From Legionella sp. (GTDB lineage Bacteria; Pseudomonadota; Gammaproteobacteria; Legionellales; Legionellaceae): DNA of 46,877 nt. The notes below the pieces were generated by a model. That model was not told the origin of the DNA and did no database searches. It worked only from the letters and a program-made list of their open reading frames with translations. Positions 27,494-35,847 of this stretch are shown piece after piece (position 1 is the first letter of the stretch; the number at the start of each line of letters is the position of its first letter). The translations under genes and the position numbers were made by a program. The DNA is taken from positions 1-46,877 of the forward strand of contig JACCWN010000036.1 in assembly GCA_013697625.1 (NCBI GenBank), read 5' to 3'.

Positions 27494-28761
27494 CTGAGAT
27501 TTTGGAGTTTTATCAAAAGCAAGCACGCGCTGCAACCTCCTCTGTTCCTTGGCTTGCCCACATGCAACATGAGGCAATTACGCAATTAGGCAAGCGAGGT
27601 TTTCCAACCCGTCAAGATGAGGATTGGAAATACACCCCTGTTGAAGGTTTATTAAAACAATTGTTTGTTCAGCAAAACACCGGCGAGCTCACCCCTTCTA
27701 CACAGGATTTAACATTAGACATAAAGCCGCAATTGCTGTTACACAATGGCTCTATTGAGGGACTTGAAGCCCTGCAAAAACAGCTACCTTCCGAGGTTAT
27801 GATTTTACCTTTGGCTGATGCCTTAATGAATCAACCCGATTTGGTTAAGCCCTACTTGGGTCAAATTTTGCAGCAAGAACATGGCTTTCAATTTTTAAAT
27901 ACAGCTTTAATCCATTATGGAGTACTCATTGTAATTCCTGCGGGAGTTTGCATCGAAAAGCCCATCGTTTTAAGGCACATTCAAGACAGACCAGAAGCAA
28001 TTCACCTGAGGCATTTGATCATTGCTGAGCGCGGTAGCCAGGCCAGTATTATAGAAGTGTATAAAGGTTCTGAAGATTGTAGTTATCTCACCAATACCAT
28101 CACAGAGATTGATGTTAAAGAACATGCCAATGTAACACATTACAAAATCCAGCAAGAAAGTATGCTTGCTTATCACATCGGTCATTTGTCAGTGAAACAG
28201 TCTGCGCATAGTCAATTTGCCAGTCATTCATTTAGTTTGGGTGGGAAGCTTGTGCGTTCTGACATCAGCATTCACCTGCAAGAATCATTTGCAGGATGTT
28301 TGATGAATGGAATATATGCGCCAACCCATGGTCAGCATGTTGATCATCATACCTGTGTCTTTCATAATGCTCCGAATTGTAACAGCGTCCAAGATTATAA
28401 AGGCATTTTAACTGGACATTCACGGGCTGTGTTTAATGGCAAAGTCTTGGTTGCAAAAGATGCGCAACACACGGATGCTAAGCAACAAAACAAAAATATT
28501 TTACTTTCTGCAGAATCAGAAGTTGACACCAAACCACAACTTGAGATTTTCGCTGATGATGTCATGTGTACACATGGTGCTACTGTTGGTCAGCTAGATG
28601 AGGAAGCATTGTTTTATTTGAGAACACGAGGCCTCAGTCTTTTGGAAGCTAAGCACTATTTAATCAAAGCCTTCCTAACTGAAAATTGTCGACTTATCCC
28701 GGATGGGGCCTTGTTTGATTGGATAACCACTTTACTGGCACAACACATGGAGGCAGCATGA
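27490..28761 (+). CDS. sufD: Fe-S cluster assembly protein SufD
   Basis: 423-aa partner of SufB in the scaffold, sharing its beta-helix core. Marks are DWKYTPVE near residue 48, HHTCVFHNAPNCNSVQDYKG, and CTHGATVGQLDEEALFYLRT with the conserved His that helps build the cluster in E. coli SufD. Joined to sufC and sufS by four-base ATGA overlaps, so translation of the three is coupled and stoichiometry tight. Confidence 0.97.
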   Translation: MTEILEFYQKQARAATSSVPWLAHMQHEAITQLGKRGFPTRQDEDWKYTPVEGLLKQLFVQQNTGELTPSTQDLTLDIKPQLLLHNGSIEGLEALQKQLPSEVMILPLADALMNQPDLVKPYLGQILQQEHGFQFLNTALIHYGVLIVIPAGVCIEKPIVLRHIQDRPEAIHLRHLIIAERGSQASIIEVYKGSEDCSYLTNTITEIDVKEHANVTHYKIQQESMLAYHIGHLSVKQSAHSQFASHSFSLGGKLVRSDISIHLQESFAGCLMNGIYAPTHGQHVDHHTCVFHNAPNCNSVQDYKGILTGHSRAVFNGKVLVAKDAQHTDAKQQNKNILLSAESEVDTKPQLEIFADDVMCTHGATVGQLDEEALFYLRTRGLSLLEAKHYLIKAFLTENCRLIPDGALFDWITTLLAQHMEAA

Positions 28762-29984
28762 ACAGTCAGCTCAATATCGAAGCCATTCGCAATGATTTTC
28801 CAATATTAAAACAAAAAATCAATGGCTACGATCTTATCTACCTAGATAACGCCGCAACAACTCAAAAACCAAGGGTTGTGATTGAATCCATGAATGCTTT
28901 TTATGAGCATTCAAATGCGAATGTTCATAGAGGCATTCACAGCCTAAGTGCTCGCGCAACAGAGCAGTATGAGACTGCAAGAGCAAAAGTACGACGTTTC
29001 ATCAATGCAAAGGCGGCTAAAGAATGTATTTTCGTTCGTGGTACCACCGAAGCCATCAATTTAGTTGCTCAGGCTCATGTAGCTCCTCGAATCAAGTTGG
29101 GTGAAGAAATTTTAATTACGCACATGGAGCATCATTCCAACATTGTGCCCTGGCAGATGGTCTGTAAAAAAACAGGTGCACGCTTGCAAGTTGCCCCCAT
29201 GACCATAGAAGGGGAAATTTCTCTTGATGAGTTTGCAAAAAAATTAAATGAAAAAACAAAGTTTGTAGCCATCTCCTATGCCTCCAATGCTCTAGGAACC
29301 ATCAATCCTATAAAAAAAATGATTGAAATGGCGCATGCAGTCGGGGCAGAAGTTTTAATAGATGGTGCCCAAGCAACTGCACACATGCCCATAGACGTGC
29401 AAGACCTAAACTGCGATTTTTATGCTTTTTCTGGACATAAAATGTATGGTCCAACGGGCATAGGGATACTTTGGGGGCGTGAGGATCTATTAGACATCAT
29501 GGCACCATACCAAGGTGGCGGGGACATGATCAATTCAGTAACTTTCGAGTCCACTGATTATGCAGCCCTTCCCCATAAATTTGAAGCCGGTACGCCTAAC
29601 ATCGCAGGTGCCATTGGCTTAGGTGTGACCATGGATTATTTGGACTCATTGGATATGGTGGCCATAAATGCTTATGAGCAACATTTGTTAACCTATGCCA
29701 CAGCTGCTATCGAATCAATCAAAGGCTTTAATTTGATTGGTACTGCAAAAAACAAAGTGCCGGTGGTTTCTTTTGTCCATGGTACTATTCATGCCCATGA
29801 CATAGGCACTATCCTTGACAGCGAAGGTATAGCCATTCGCAGTGGGCATCATTGTGCCATGCCGGTCATGGATTTTTATAATGTGTCAGCGACCTCCCGG
29901 ATTTCATTGTCTTTTTATAATACAGAACAAGAAATAGATGCTTGTGTACGTGCTTTAAAAAAAGTTAAAGAGGTATTTGCATGA
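28758..29984 (+). CDS. sufS: Cysteine desulfurase SufS
   Basis: PLP enzyme that releases sulfur from cysteine as a persulfide for SufBCD. The ATG at 28758 overlaps the sufD stop as ATGA and has GGAGG five bases upstream; the frame is open from 28719 but that start is rejected. The 408-aa product has IYLDNAATTQKP, THMEHHSNIVPWQ, the PLP lysine in SGHKMYGPTGIG and the catalytic cysteine in RSGHHCAMPVM. The short Cys loop marks it as group II (SufS), which needs a partner such as SufU or SufE. Confidence 0.97.
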   Translation: MNSQLNIEAIRNDFPILKQKINGYDLIYLDNAATTQKPRVVIESMNAFYEHSNANVHRGIHSLSARATEQYETARAKVRRFINAKAAKECIFVRGTTEAINLVAQAHVAPRIKLGEEILITHMEHHSNIVPWQMVCKKTGARLQVAPMTIEGEISLDEFAKKLNEKTKFVAISYASNALGTINPIKKMIEMAHAVGAEVLIDGAQATAHMPIDVQDLNCDFYAFSGHKMYGPTGIGILWGREDLLDIMAPYQGGGDMINSVTFESTDYAALPHKFEAGTPNIAGAIGLGVTMDYLDSLDMVAINAYEQHLLTYATAAIESIKGFNLIGTAKNKVPVVSFVHGTIHAHDIGTILDSEGIAIRSGHHCAMPVMDFYNVSATSRISLSFYNTEQEIDACVRALKKVKEVFA

Positions 29985-30430
29985 GTATGGATTTGCGCGA
30001 GCTGTATCAAGAAATAATCATTGATCATAATCGCGATCCCCGTAACCATCACCCCATGAAGGATGCGACAACCTGTGCTCAAGGGTATAATCCCTTATGT
30101 GGAGATAAGTTAACCGTTTATGCCAAAATAGCCCATGGTCAGGTCACCGATCTCAGCTTTGTAGGCAGTGGTTGTGCAATTGCTCAAGCCTCGGCTTCTT
30201 TAATGACTGAAGCAGTCAAAGGCAAAAGCCTTGAGGCGGCACATCAACTATTTCAACGCTTTCATCAAATGCTTACCCAAGATGACAACAGTCCTTGGGA
30301 AACAATGGACAAATTGGTTGTGCTTGCTGGAGTAAAAGCATATCCAGTGCGTGTAAAATGTGCAACATTAGCTTGGCACACTTTAGAAGCCGCTTTAAAC
30401 AAAGACGCACACACAGTGAGTACAGAATAA
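29981..30430 (+). CDS. sufU: SufU/IscU-like Fe-S assembly protein
   Basis: 149-aa IscU-fold protein that probably takes sulfur from SufS. Three conserved cysteines are seen: Cys40 in GYNPLCGD, Cys65 in GSGCAIAQASASL and Cys127 in VRVKCATLAWHTL. The GSGCAIAQAS form and the insertion between Cys65 and Cys127 are of the SufU type rather than housekeeping IscU. ATGA overlap with sufS. No sufE is present in this operon, so this protein likely takes its place. Confidence 0.95.
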   Translation: MSMDLRELYQEIIIDHNRDPRNHHPMKDATTCAQGYNPLCGDKLTVYAKIAHGQVTDLSFVGSGCAIAQASASLMTEAVKGKSLEAAHQLFQRFHQMLTQDDNSPWETMDKLVVLAGVKAYPVRVKCATLAWHTLEAALNKDAHTVSTE

Positions 30431-30441
30431 CCGAGGTTTGC

Positions 30442-30780
30442 ATGTTAGGTTTTAAAAAAAATAAAAAAGATATAAAATCCCTGGAAGAGGCTGTCATTAC
30501 AGCGCTTAAAGGCGTTTTTGATCCAGAAATTCCAGTGAATATTTATGACTTAGGCCTAATTTATAAGGTCACCATAGATGACACAGGCCATGTGGATGTC
30601 CAAATGACTTTAACCACACCAGGATGTCCAGTTGCACAAACCTTTCCAGGCACTGTAGAACAAGCTGTGAATCAAGTAGAAGGTGTTAGTGATTGCGTCG
30701 TAGAATTGGTGTGGGAGCCACCTTGGACTCAAGACAGAATGACCGAAGCTGCAAGACTTGAGTTAGGGATTTTTTATTGA
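30442..30780 (+). CDS. sufT: SufT, MIP18/DUF59-family Fe-S maturation factor
   Basis: Small DUF59 protein, 112 aa, with the family core FDPEIPVNIYDLGLIYKV, MTLTTPGCPVAQTFP (conserved Cys) and ELVWEPPWTQDRMTEAAR. It assists delivery of clusters to target proteins and usually closes SUF operons. The start at 30442 follows a CGAGG site; the frame is open much further upstream within sufU but that is not coding. Its TGA overlaps the TTG start of epmA. Confidence 0.95.
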   Translation: MLGFKKNKKDIKSLEEAVITALKGVFDPEIPVNIYDLGLIYKVTIDDTGHVDVQMTLTTPGCPVAQTFPGTVEQAVNQVEGVSDCVVELVWEPPWTQDRMTEAARLELGIFY

Positions 30781-31736
30781 GCATACAAGATGTCCCTTGG
30801 CAGCCTTCTGCTTCCATTGAGACTTTAAGGCAACGTGCTAAAATCATAGCGCACATTCGCCAATTTTTTATAGAACGCCACTATCTTGAAGTTGAAACCC
30901 CTATTATGGGGCATTATGCTGTGACGGATTTATATCTTAGTAATATTCAGGCAAACTTCAGGCAAGAGCGGTGTTACCTACAAACCTCACCTGAATATCA
31001 CATGAAACGATTACTGGCCGCCGGAAGTGGACCTATTTTTCAATTGATGAAAGTCTTCAGAGATGATGAATTGGGAACTTGGCATAACCCTGAGTTTAGT
31101 TTATTGGAATGGTACCAATTAAACATTGACCATCATGCCCTGATGTCAGAAGTGGACTTGTTACTACAAACAGTGATGCAGTCTAAACCTATGATTCGAA
31201 AAACCTATCAACAAGCTTTTTTAGATATTTTACACATTGATCCAATGAACGCTACCATTGAAACCTTCCAGCGTGTTTTGGAAGTTCATGATTTGGGACT
31301 GGTGCTATCACCCCATGAAACAGACAGAGATCAATATTTATTTTTACTCATGAGTCATCTTATTGAGCCTACTTTGGCCAAAGAGGCGACCCCTGTGGCT
31401 TTATATAATTTCCCGCCAACCCAGGCCTCACTTGCAAGAATCGATAAGGGGGTTGCTCAACGTTTTGAGGTCTATTATCAAGGGGTTGAGCTGGCCAATG
31501 GTTTTCATGAATTGACAGATGTACAAGCACAAAAGCAACGCTTTGTTGAAGAACAATCATTGCGACAGCTTCATAATTTAGCCCAGGTTGATGTAGATCT
31601 CTATTTGTTAGCTGCCCTTGAACATGGTCTACCGGCCTGTAGTGGCGTGGCATTGGGAGTGGATAGACTGGTGGCTCTCATTTTAAAGCAATCGGATATT
31701 TCTTCTGTCCTTTCATTTGATTTTTCAAGAACTTAG
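30777..31736 (+). CDS. epmA: EF-P--(R)-beta-lysine ligase EpmA (PoxA/GenX)
   Basis: Lysyl-tRNA synthetase paralogue without an anticodon domain that attaches beta-lysine to elongation factor P, relieving stalls at proline stretches. The 319-aa length is typical. Motif 2 is FRDDELGTWHNPEFSLLEWY and motif 3 CSGVALGVDRLVALIL. The start is a TTG overlapping the sufT stop as TTGA; the resulting N-terminus (WQPSASIETLRQRA) aligns with E. coli EpmA from its first residues, which supports it. efp and epmB are not in the window. Confidence 0.93.
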   Translation: MSIQDVPWQPSASIETLRQRAKIIAHIRQFFIERHYLEVETPIMGHYAVTDLYLSNIQANFRQERCYLQTSPEYHMKRLLAAGSGPIFQLMKVFRDDELGTWHNPEFSLLEWYQLNIDHHALMSEVDLLLQTVMQSKPMIRKTYQQAFLDILHIDPMNATIETFQRVLEVHDLGLVLSPHETDRDQYLFLLMSHLIEPTLAKEATPVALYNFPPTQASLARIDKGVAQRFEVYYQGVELANGFHELTDVQAQKQRFVEEQSLRQLHNLAQVDVDLYLLAALEHGLPACSGVALGVDRLVALILKQSDISSVLSFDFSRT

Positions 31737-31974
31737 AGGTTTTTTAAGGCATTTTTTTCAATCATCTTCTAGCCAATAATAGTTCACAAAGCATTGCGTT
31801 GAATCAGATCACCTGTTAGTATACGCCCAATAATAAAAAAGATTCAGATGTTGGATAAGGCAAGTGCCCAGATGATGATCTTTAATTTATACGAAATTCA
31901 TTATTATTGAACCATTGTTTTCCCTCGATTAGGGTAAAACTATGTAATTACTTATAATTTGTTGGAGATATACC

Positions 31975-34900
31975 ATGGGAAGAAATAGCGCTAAGAATAA
32001 GAAAAAGACACCAGATGAAGTAACAATAAGTACTACCGCAATTAGCACTACCGATAATACTTTATTGGGTAAATTTAGAAATCAAGTGGGATCAATTTTC
32101 AATAAAACCAAAGCAGACTCGCCTATAGCATTGCCTAATAAAGCAATTAAAACATCTTTTGAGCAAAAAAAATCTGAAAGACGCAAAACTGCTCCAGTGC
32201 ATACCTTCGAACAAACACATTTCAATGAAACAATTGGAAAGGCTGCAGTTGTCAGCCGCAGTCAATCAACATCTGATACCAATACCACTACTCTAAATTT
32301 AAATACCAAACATGAACTGGTCCAACTGCCTCATATGAACTTTAAAGTGAGCAATGAAATCCTAACCGTACCTAGTGGTAATCAGAAATCAATTTACAAA
32401 TACCATGCGGATGGTTCAGGTAGTAACCCGCAGATAAGGCTTGAAGAACAAGACTTTATTGCTGCTGAAATGGAATCTTTTAGAAATAAGATAAAACGAG
32501 CCAATGAAAAAGGCGAAAAACCTTGTTTAGATGCAATTTGGATAGGTGACTTTAATGTATCTGCATATAAACTTGTTAATGGAGCGGTGGTTAAAAATCC
32601 AGAATTTATAAAAATGCTTGAAAAAGCCTTTCCTGGTGGTGTTTTTAATATTGGCTTACCTGATTATGGTGTTCTTAAAGTACGTGGTGCTTTGGATCAA
32701 GATGCCAAAGATGAAGATTTGGGATTAAGCCCTCTAAATGCACAATGTCAAAAAAATTATGACCAAGTCTTTGATGCAAAAACAGTGGTTATACATATCA
32801 AGTTTAAAGAAAATGGCGATTATAAGACAGAAGATGCTGGGACTATGATTGATGAAAAAATCCAAGCGGGTATTAAAACTAGACGATTTGATTCTAACTA
32901 CACAGGTTTAAAAGACCATCCATATGCCCTTCTTGAAGACGAAGAGATTGTTTACGCTGCCTGGGGTAACATGTCTACGCAAGGCTTAAAAGGTTTTTCT
33001 AAACCCTCATCAAAATATAAAGCAGCAGCGCTTGATGAACAGGGCAACCTTACAAAAGAGACCATTCTAGCCGGTGTTGATGCAGTAAAAGAATTTGCAA
33101 GGCTGGTCTCTACAAAACTTATGCCCTCAACTGAACCAAAGGCCACGGCGCAAGATGAATTAAAAGAATTAAATGCTGTGATTGAGAAACTAGAAGGACA
33201 AAAAGCAGATTTGAATCAGGAGAAAGCAGAAGGTTTAGAACTAACCATCTCAGAGTTTAAAGAGTCAAAAAAAGAATTAGAACAAGAAGTGCTGTTTGCG
33301 AAAATAAAAAAAGATTTCAATTATCAACCTGGTAGCAAAGTGACGCCTGCATTTGCAGAAGCTTTTAGCTATCTAATGACATCTAATAGAAAAAAGTTGA
33401 ATCTTGCGAAAGAAGAAACTGCCTTGAAAATCATAGAAAAAAAGGAAGGTTCTGGAAAATTAGAAGATTCTGAGAATGAAGCAAAGAAAATTCTTATTGG
33501 TAGAATTAAAGAGATCCAAACTGCCTTAGAAGAAGATAAAAAATATTTGCAGTCCCATTTGACTGAGGTTATGAACGATTGGTTTGTATCAGATGCCTTC
33601 AATAAAATGAGCCTTACTTTAAAAACTAATTTTGGAGAAACAGTTGAAGAAAAGGCTGCATGCATTAAAAAAATGGTCGATAACATGTATAATGCTCCTA
33701 AGGACTCTTTTGATGCCTTCATAAAAGACCTGGATGGGCAGACTACAGCAGGCTACATGCCATGGATAAATGGACTTAGAACCGCCTTCGATAATGCCCT
33801 GGTTGATGATATGCAATCAGAATCTACAGCAGGGTTTATGAATGCCATCCTGCAAAGTGGCAAGCTTGGCTACTTGGTTGAAACAGAAGCTTATGTTGCC
33901 AAACCTTGTCATGTGTTAGCAATGCCAGATGATGCTCTAGGCCAAGTCTCCGAATCCAAAGAAGACAGTAGACAAGGTTCGCAACAAAGTGTAGCAGAAC
34001 ATATTGCTAGGGGCTTAAAACTAAACCATCCTCAAGACGATAAACAGTATTTTTTTGTTTATAAAAATGAACTCTATTATATCAATGTATTAGAAGAAAT
34101 CTCTTACCACATACCTTACCCAAACACGCCACAAGATCAGAAAGACTACACAATTTTAAAAGATAAGTGCAAGGACAGCCAAGTTGATAAAAAAAATCAA
34201 TTGACTTCAAAGGATAAAGATACAGTCTTTAATGTTGCTGGTGTAACTGTGCAAGGGTCAAAGGATGGTAACTATACTAAGGTTTTACATAATAAATTTA
34301 AATCCATAGTTGGCTCTACAAATACAGACGAAAAGTCTTCCTTGTTTAATTTTGATAAGAAAATAGTAAATGATAAACAAGAGTTGAATAAAGAACCTGC
34401 TGTGATTATAAAAGAATCTGCTGTGGTTATAAAAGAACCTGCTGTGGTTATAAAAGAACCTGCTGTGGTTATAGAAGCGTCTGCTATGGTTATAAAAAAA
34501 CCTGCTGTGGTTATAGAAAAACCTACTATGGTTACATTAGATGACAGTGACACTGAAGATACATCGACTCCATCTCCAGATAGCAGCCCAATCAGACAAC
34601 TTCCACCAACCATTAACAGCTTACACTCTTCTAGTTCAAGCTATTCAAACAATGCTTTAGGTTCATCCAGTTTAAGTAATTCAGGTAGTTCTAGTTCTAG
34701 TAGTTTCACCGGTACATCTAGTTCAACCGGTACATTCAGTTTTTCCAGTTCTAGTTCTTCAAGTTCGTCTTCTAGTTCGTCTTCTAGACCAGTCGATCCT
34801 GAGGTGACTTATGTGACTACACTTAGACCGAAGGGCAATCATACTAAGGTGCATGAGATCAAAGAAGAAGTACCGAGTGTTGAGACCCATGAGAGCAAAA

Positions 34901-35577
34901 AAGAAACAATTAATGGTAAACTATTAAAACCATTTATACCTTATGATCCTGCAACAATACGGATACAACCCAGTGCTGTTAACTTGATATATACTCCCCC
35001 AAGTAGTGAATTTTATGAATTAGTTCGCTTGAGAGAAACCTTCAAGTTGCTAGACACACAAGTAAGGATTTTAACTCCCAATGAAATCTGGCGACATGCC
35101 TCTATTAAGAAATTCCTACAAGAGTATAGTAAGCTTGGTACTGCTGACCTAACTTCACAACAAAAACAAAGTTTATGTGTACACCTTTGTAATTCAATCT
35201 TTAATGAGGATGCTCACAATGTAATAAACAACAAATATGATTTGCTTGAGTTGAGTTCTCTTGTGAAGGAACTTTCTACAAGGTCTTGTTGTACAAAAGT
35301 ATTGATGGCGGCCTCACTTCTTATTTTAGGATGCGCTTTGATTGCCTCCTTAAGTATGATTGCTTTAGGTATCCCAGCAGTAGTCGCGGCCCTGAGTGTA
35401 ACAATGGAATTGTTAAGTCCAGTTTACATGATTGCTATTGGAGGTACTGGCTTAGTGGGTACTTTAGGTTTGACTTATGGATTGTTTCATAAAACAAAGC
35501 CAATTGGACGCGATGTTGCTAAATGTGTGGATGATATAGAATTAGAGCAGCAATCAAATTTGATAAATAATAATTAG
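31975..35577 (+). CDS. 1200-aa orphan protein, candidate effector with repeat, poly-Ser and membrane anchor
   Basis: I do not recognise a family. From the N-terminus: a basic Ser/Thr-rich segment (1-120); a probable globular domain (about 125-385, with CLDAIWIGDFNVSAYKLVNG and FPGGVFNIGLPDYGVLKV); a Glu/Lys coiled coil (393-442) and further helices to about 620; a second possible domain (620-790); seven copies of a heptapeptide like EPAVVIK (807-855); an acidic Ser/Thr patch; a serine-rich tract (885-937, ending in 14 Ser); a Lys/Glu linker; a helical region (1010-1100); hydrophobic segments at about 1107-1146 and 1150-1171; and a polar tail ending NLINNN. GGAG lies seven bases before the ATG, and a TATAAT at 31953-31958 may be the -10. 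The build suggests a host-directed or surface protein, which is inference. Confidence 0.85.
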   Translation: MGRNSAKNKKKTPDEVTISTTAISTTDNTLLGKFRNQVGSIFNKTKADSPIALPNKAIKTSFEQKKSERRKTAPVHTFEQTHFNETIGKAAVVSRSQSTSDTNTTTLNLNTKHELVQLPHMNFKVSNEILTVPSGNQKSIYKYHADGSGSNPQIRLEEQDFIAAEMESFRNKIKRANEKGEKPCLDAIWIGDFNVSAYKLVNGAVVKNPEFIKMLEKAFPGGVFNIGLPDYGVLKVRGALDQDAKDEDLGLSPLNAQCQKNYDQVFDAKTVVIHIKFKENGDYKTEDAGTMIDEKIQAGIKTRRFDSNYTGLKDHPYALLEDEEIVYAAWGNMSTQGLKGFSKPSSKYKAAALDEQGNLTKETILAGVDAVKEFARLVSTKLMPSTEPKATAQDELKELNAVIEKLEGQKADLNQEKAEGLELTISEFKESKKELEQEVLFAKIKKDFNYQPGSKVTPAFAEAFSYLMTSNRKKLNLAKEETALKIIEKKEGSGKLEDSENEAKKILIGRIKEIQTALEEDKKYLQSHLTEVMNDWFVSDAFNKMSLTLKTNFGETVEEKAACIKKMVDNMYNAPKDSFDAFIKDLDGQTTAGYMPWINGLRTAFDNALVDDMQSESTAGFMNAILQSGKLGYLVETEAYVAKPCHVLAMPDDALGQVSESKEDSRQGSQQSVAEHIARGLKLNHPQDDKQYFFVYKNELYYINVLEEISYHIPYPNTPQDQKDYTILKDKCKDSQVDKKNQLTSKDKDTVFNVAGVTVQGSKDGNYTKVLHNKFKSIVGSTNTDEKSSLFNFDKKIVNDKQELNKEPAVIIKESAVVIKEPAVVIKEPAVVIEASAMVIKKPAVVIEKPTMVTLDDSDTEDTSTPSPDSSPIRQLPPTINSLHSSSSSYSNNALGSSSLSNSGSSSSSSFTGTSSSTGTFSFSSSSSSSSSSSSSSRPVDPEVTYVTTLRPKGNHTKVHEIKEEVPSVETHESKKETINGKLLKPFIPYDPATIRIQPSAVNLIYTPPSSEFYELVRLRETFKLLDTQVRILTPNEIWRHASIKKFLQEYSKLGTADLTSQQKQSLCVHLCNSIFNEDAHNVINNKYDLLELSSLVKELSTRSCCTKVLMAASLLILGCALIASLSMIALGIPAVVAALSVTMELLSPVYMIAIGGTGLVGTLGLTYGLFHKTKPIGRDVAKCVDDIELEQQSNLINNN
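34393..34539 (+). repeat. Seven in-frame 21-base tandem repeats
   Basis: Units start with gaa/aaa-cct-gct-gtg-gtt-ata and encode (E/K)(P/S)AVVI(K/E). The middle copies (34435-34455, 34456-34476) are nearly identical in DNA and the outer ones diverge, as in a tract that grows and shrinks by slippage. Because the unit is 21 bases, copy-number change keeps the frame. Confidence 0.9.
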
Positions 35578-35602
35578 GTGATTGTGGACTCAAAATCCCC
35601 TC

Positions 35603-35632
35603 TTGTATTTAGGTAAGCGATCACTATATAAT
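35603..35632 (+). promoter_or_regulatory. Sigma70 promoter of tRNA-Val
   Basis: TTGTAT (35603-35608), 18 bases, TATAAT (35627-35632), with the tRNA beginning 28 bases later. AAGCGA (35615-35620) and TCGCTT (35635-35640) form an inverted repeat around the -10, a possible operator or transcript hairpin. Confidence 0.65.
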
Positions 35633-35659
35633 GGTCGCTTAATTTCAAGATCGATTAAT

Positions 35660-35734
35660 AGGCACGTAGCTCAGTGGTAGAGCACCACCTTGACATGGTG
35701 GTGGTCGGTGGTTCAATCCCACTCGTGCCTACCA
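35660..35734 (+). tRNA. tRNA-Val (anticodon GAC)
   Basis: A full cloverleaf is visible: acceptor AGGCACG/CGTGCCT, D stem GCTC/GAGC, anticodon stem CCACC/GGTGG with loop TTGACAT (anticodon GAC, reading GUC and GUU), T stem GGTGG/CCACT with loop TTCAATC, discriminator A and encoded CCA at 35732-35734. The first pair is A-U rather than the usual G-C. The only RNA gene found in the window. Confidence 0.96.
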
Positions 35735-35793
35735 TGTTACTGAATTTATGATCGTACATGAGTGTATATTATTTCATCACGATACACGGTAGG

Positions 35794-35817
35794 CCCTGCT
35801 AAGCAGGGTTTTTTTTT
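35794..35817 (+). terminator. Rho-independent terminator after tRNA-Val
   Basis: CCCTGC (35794-35799) and GCAGGG (35803-35808) form a tight stem with a three-base loop, followed by nine T. It ends 30 bases before thrS, so it ends the tRNA transcript and could also act as an attenuator for thrS read-through. Confidence 0.85.
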
Positions 35818-35847
35818 GAATAACCTGCTTTTTCAAGCGGATATGCC

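Noticed and set aside
31964-31979. 16-base identity to a common T7-type cloning-vector ribosome site (GGAGATATACCATGGG)
   Set aside because: It is short, flanked by native A+T-rich sequence and a continuous non-vector gene; taken as a chance strong ribosome site, not contamination.
34393-34560. Heptad repeats as tandem SUMO-interacting motifs
   Set aside because: The AVVI(K/E) core does not satisfy the usual hydrophobic four-position pattern, and acidic/Ser residues follow only the last copy (VTLDDSDTED).
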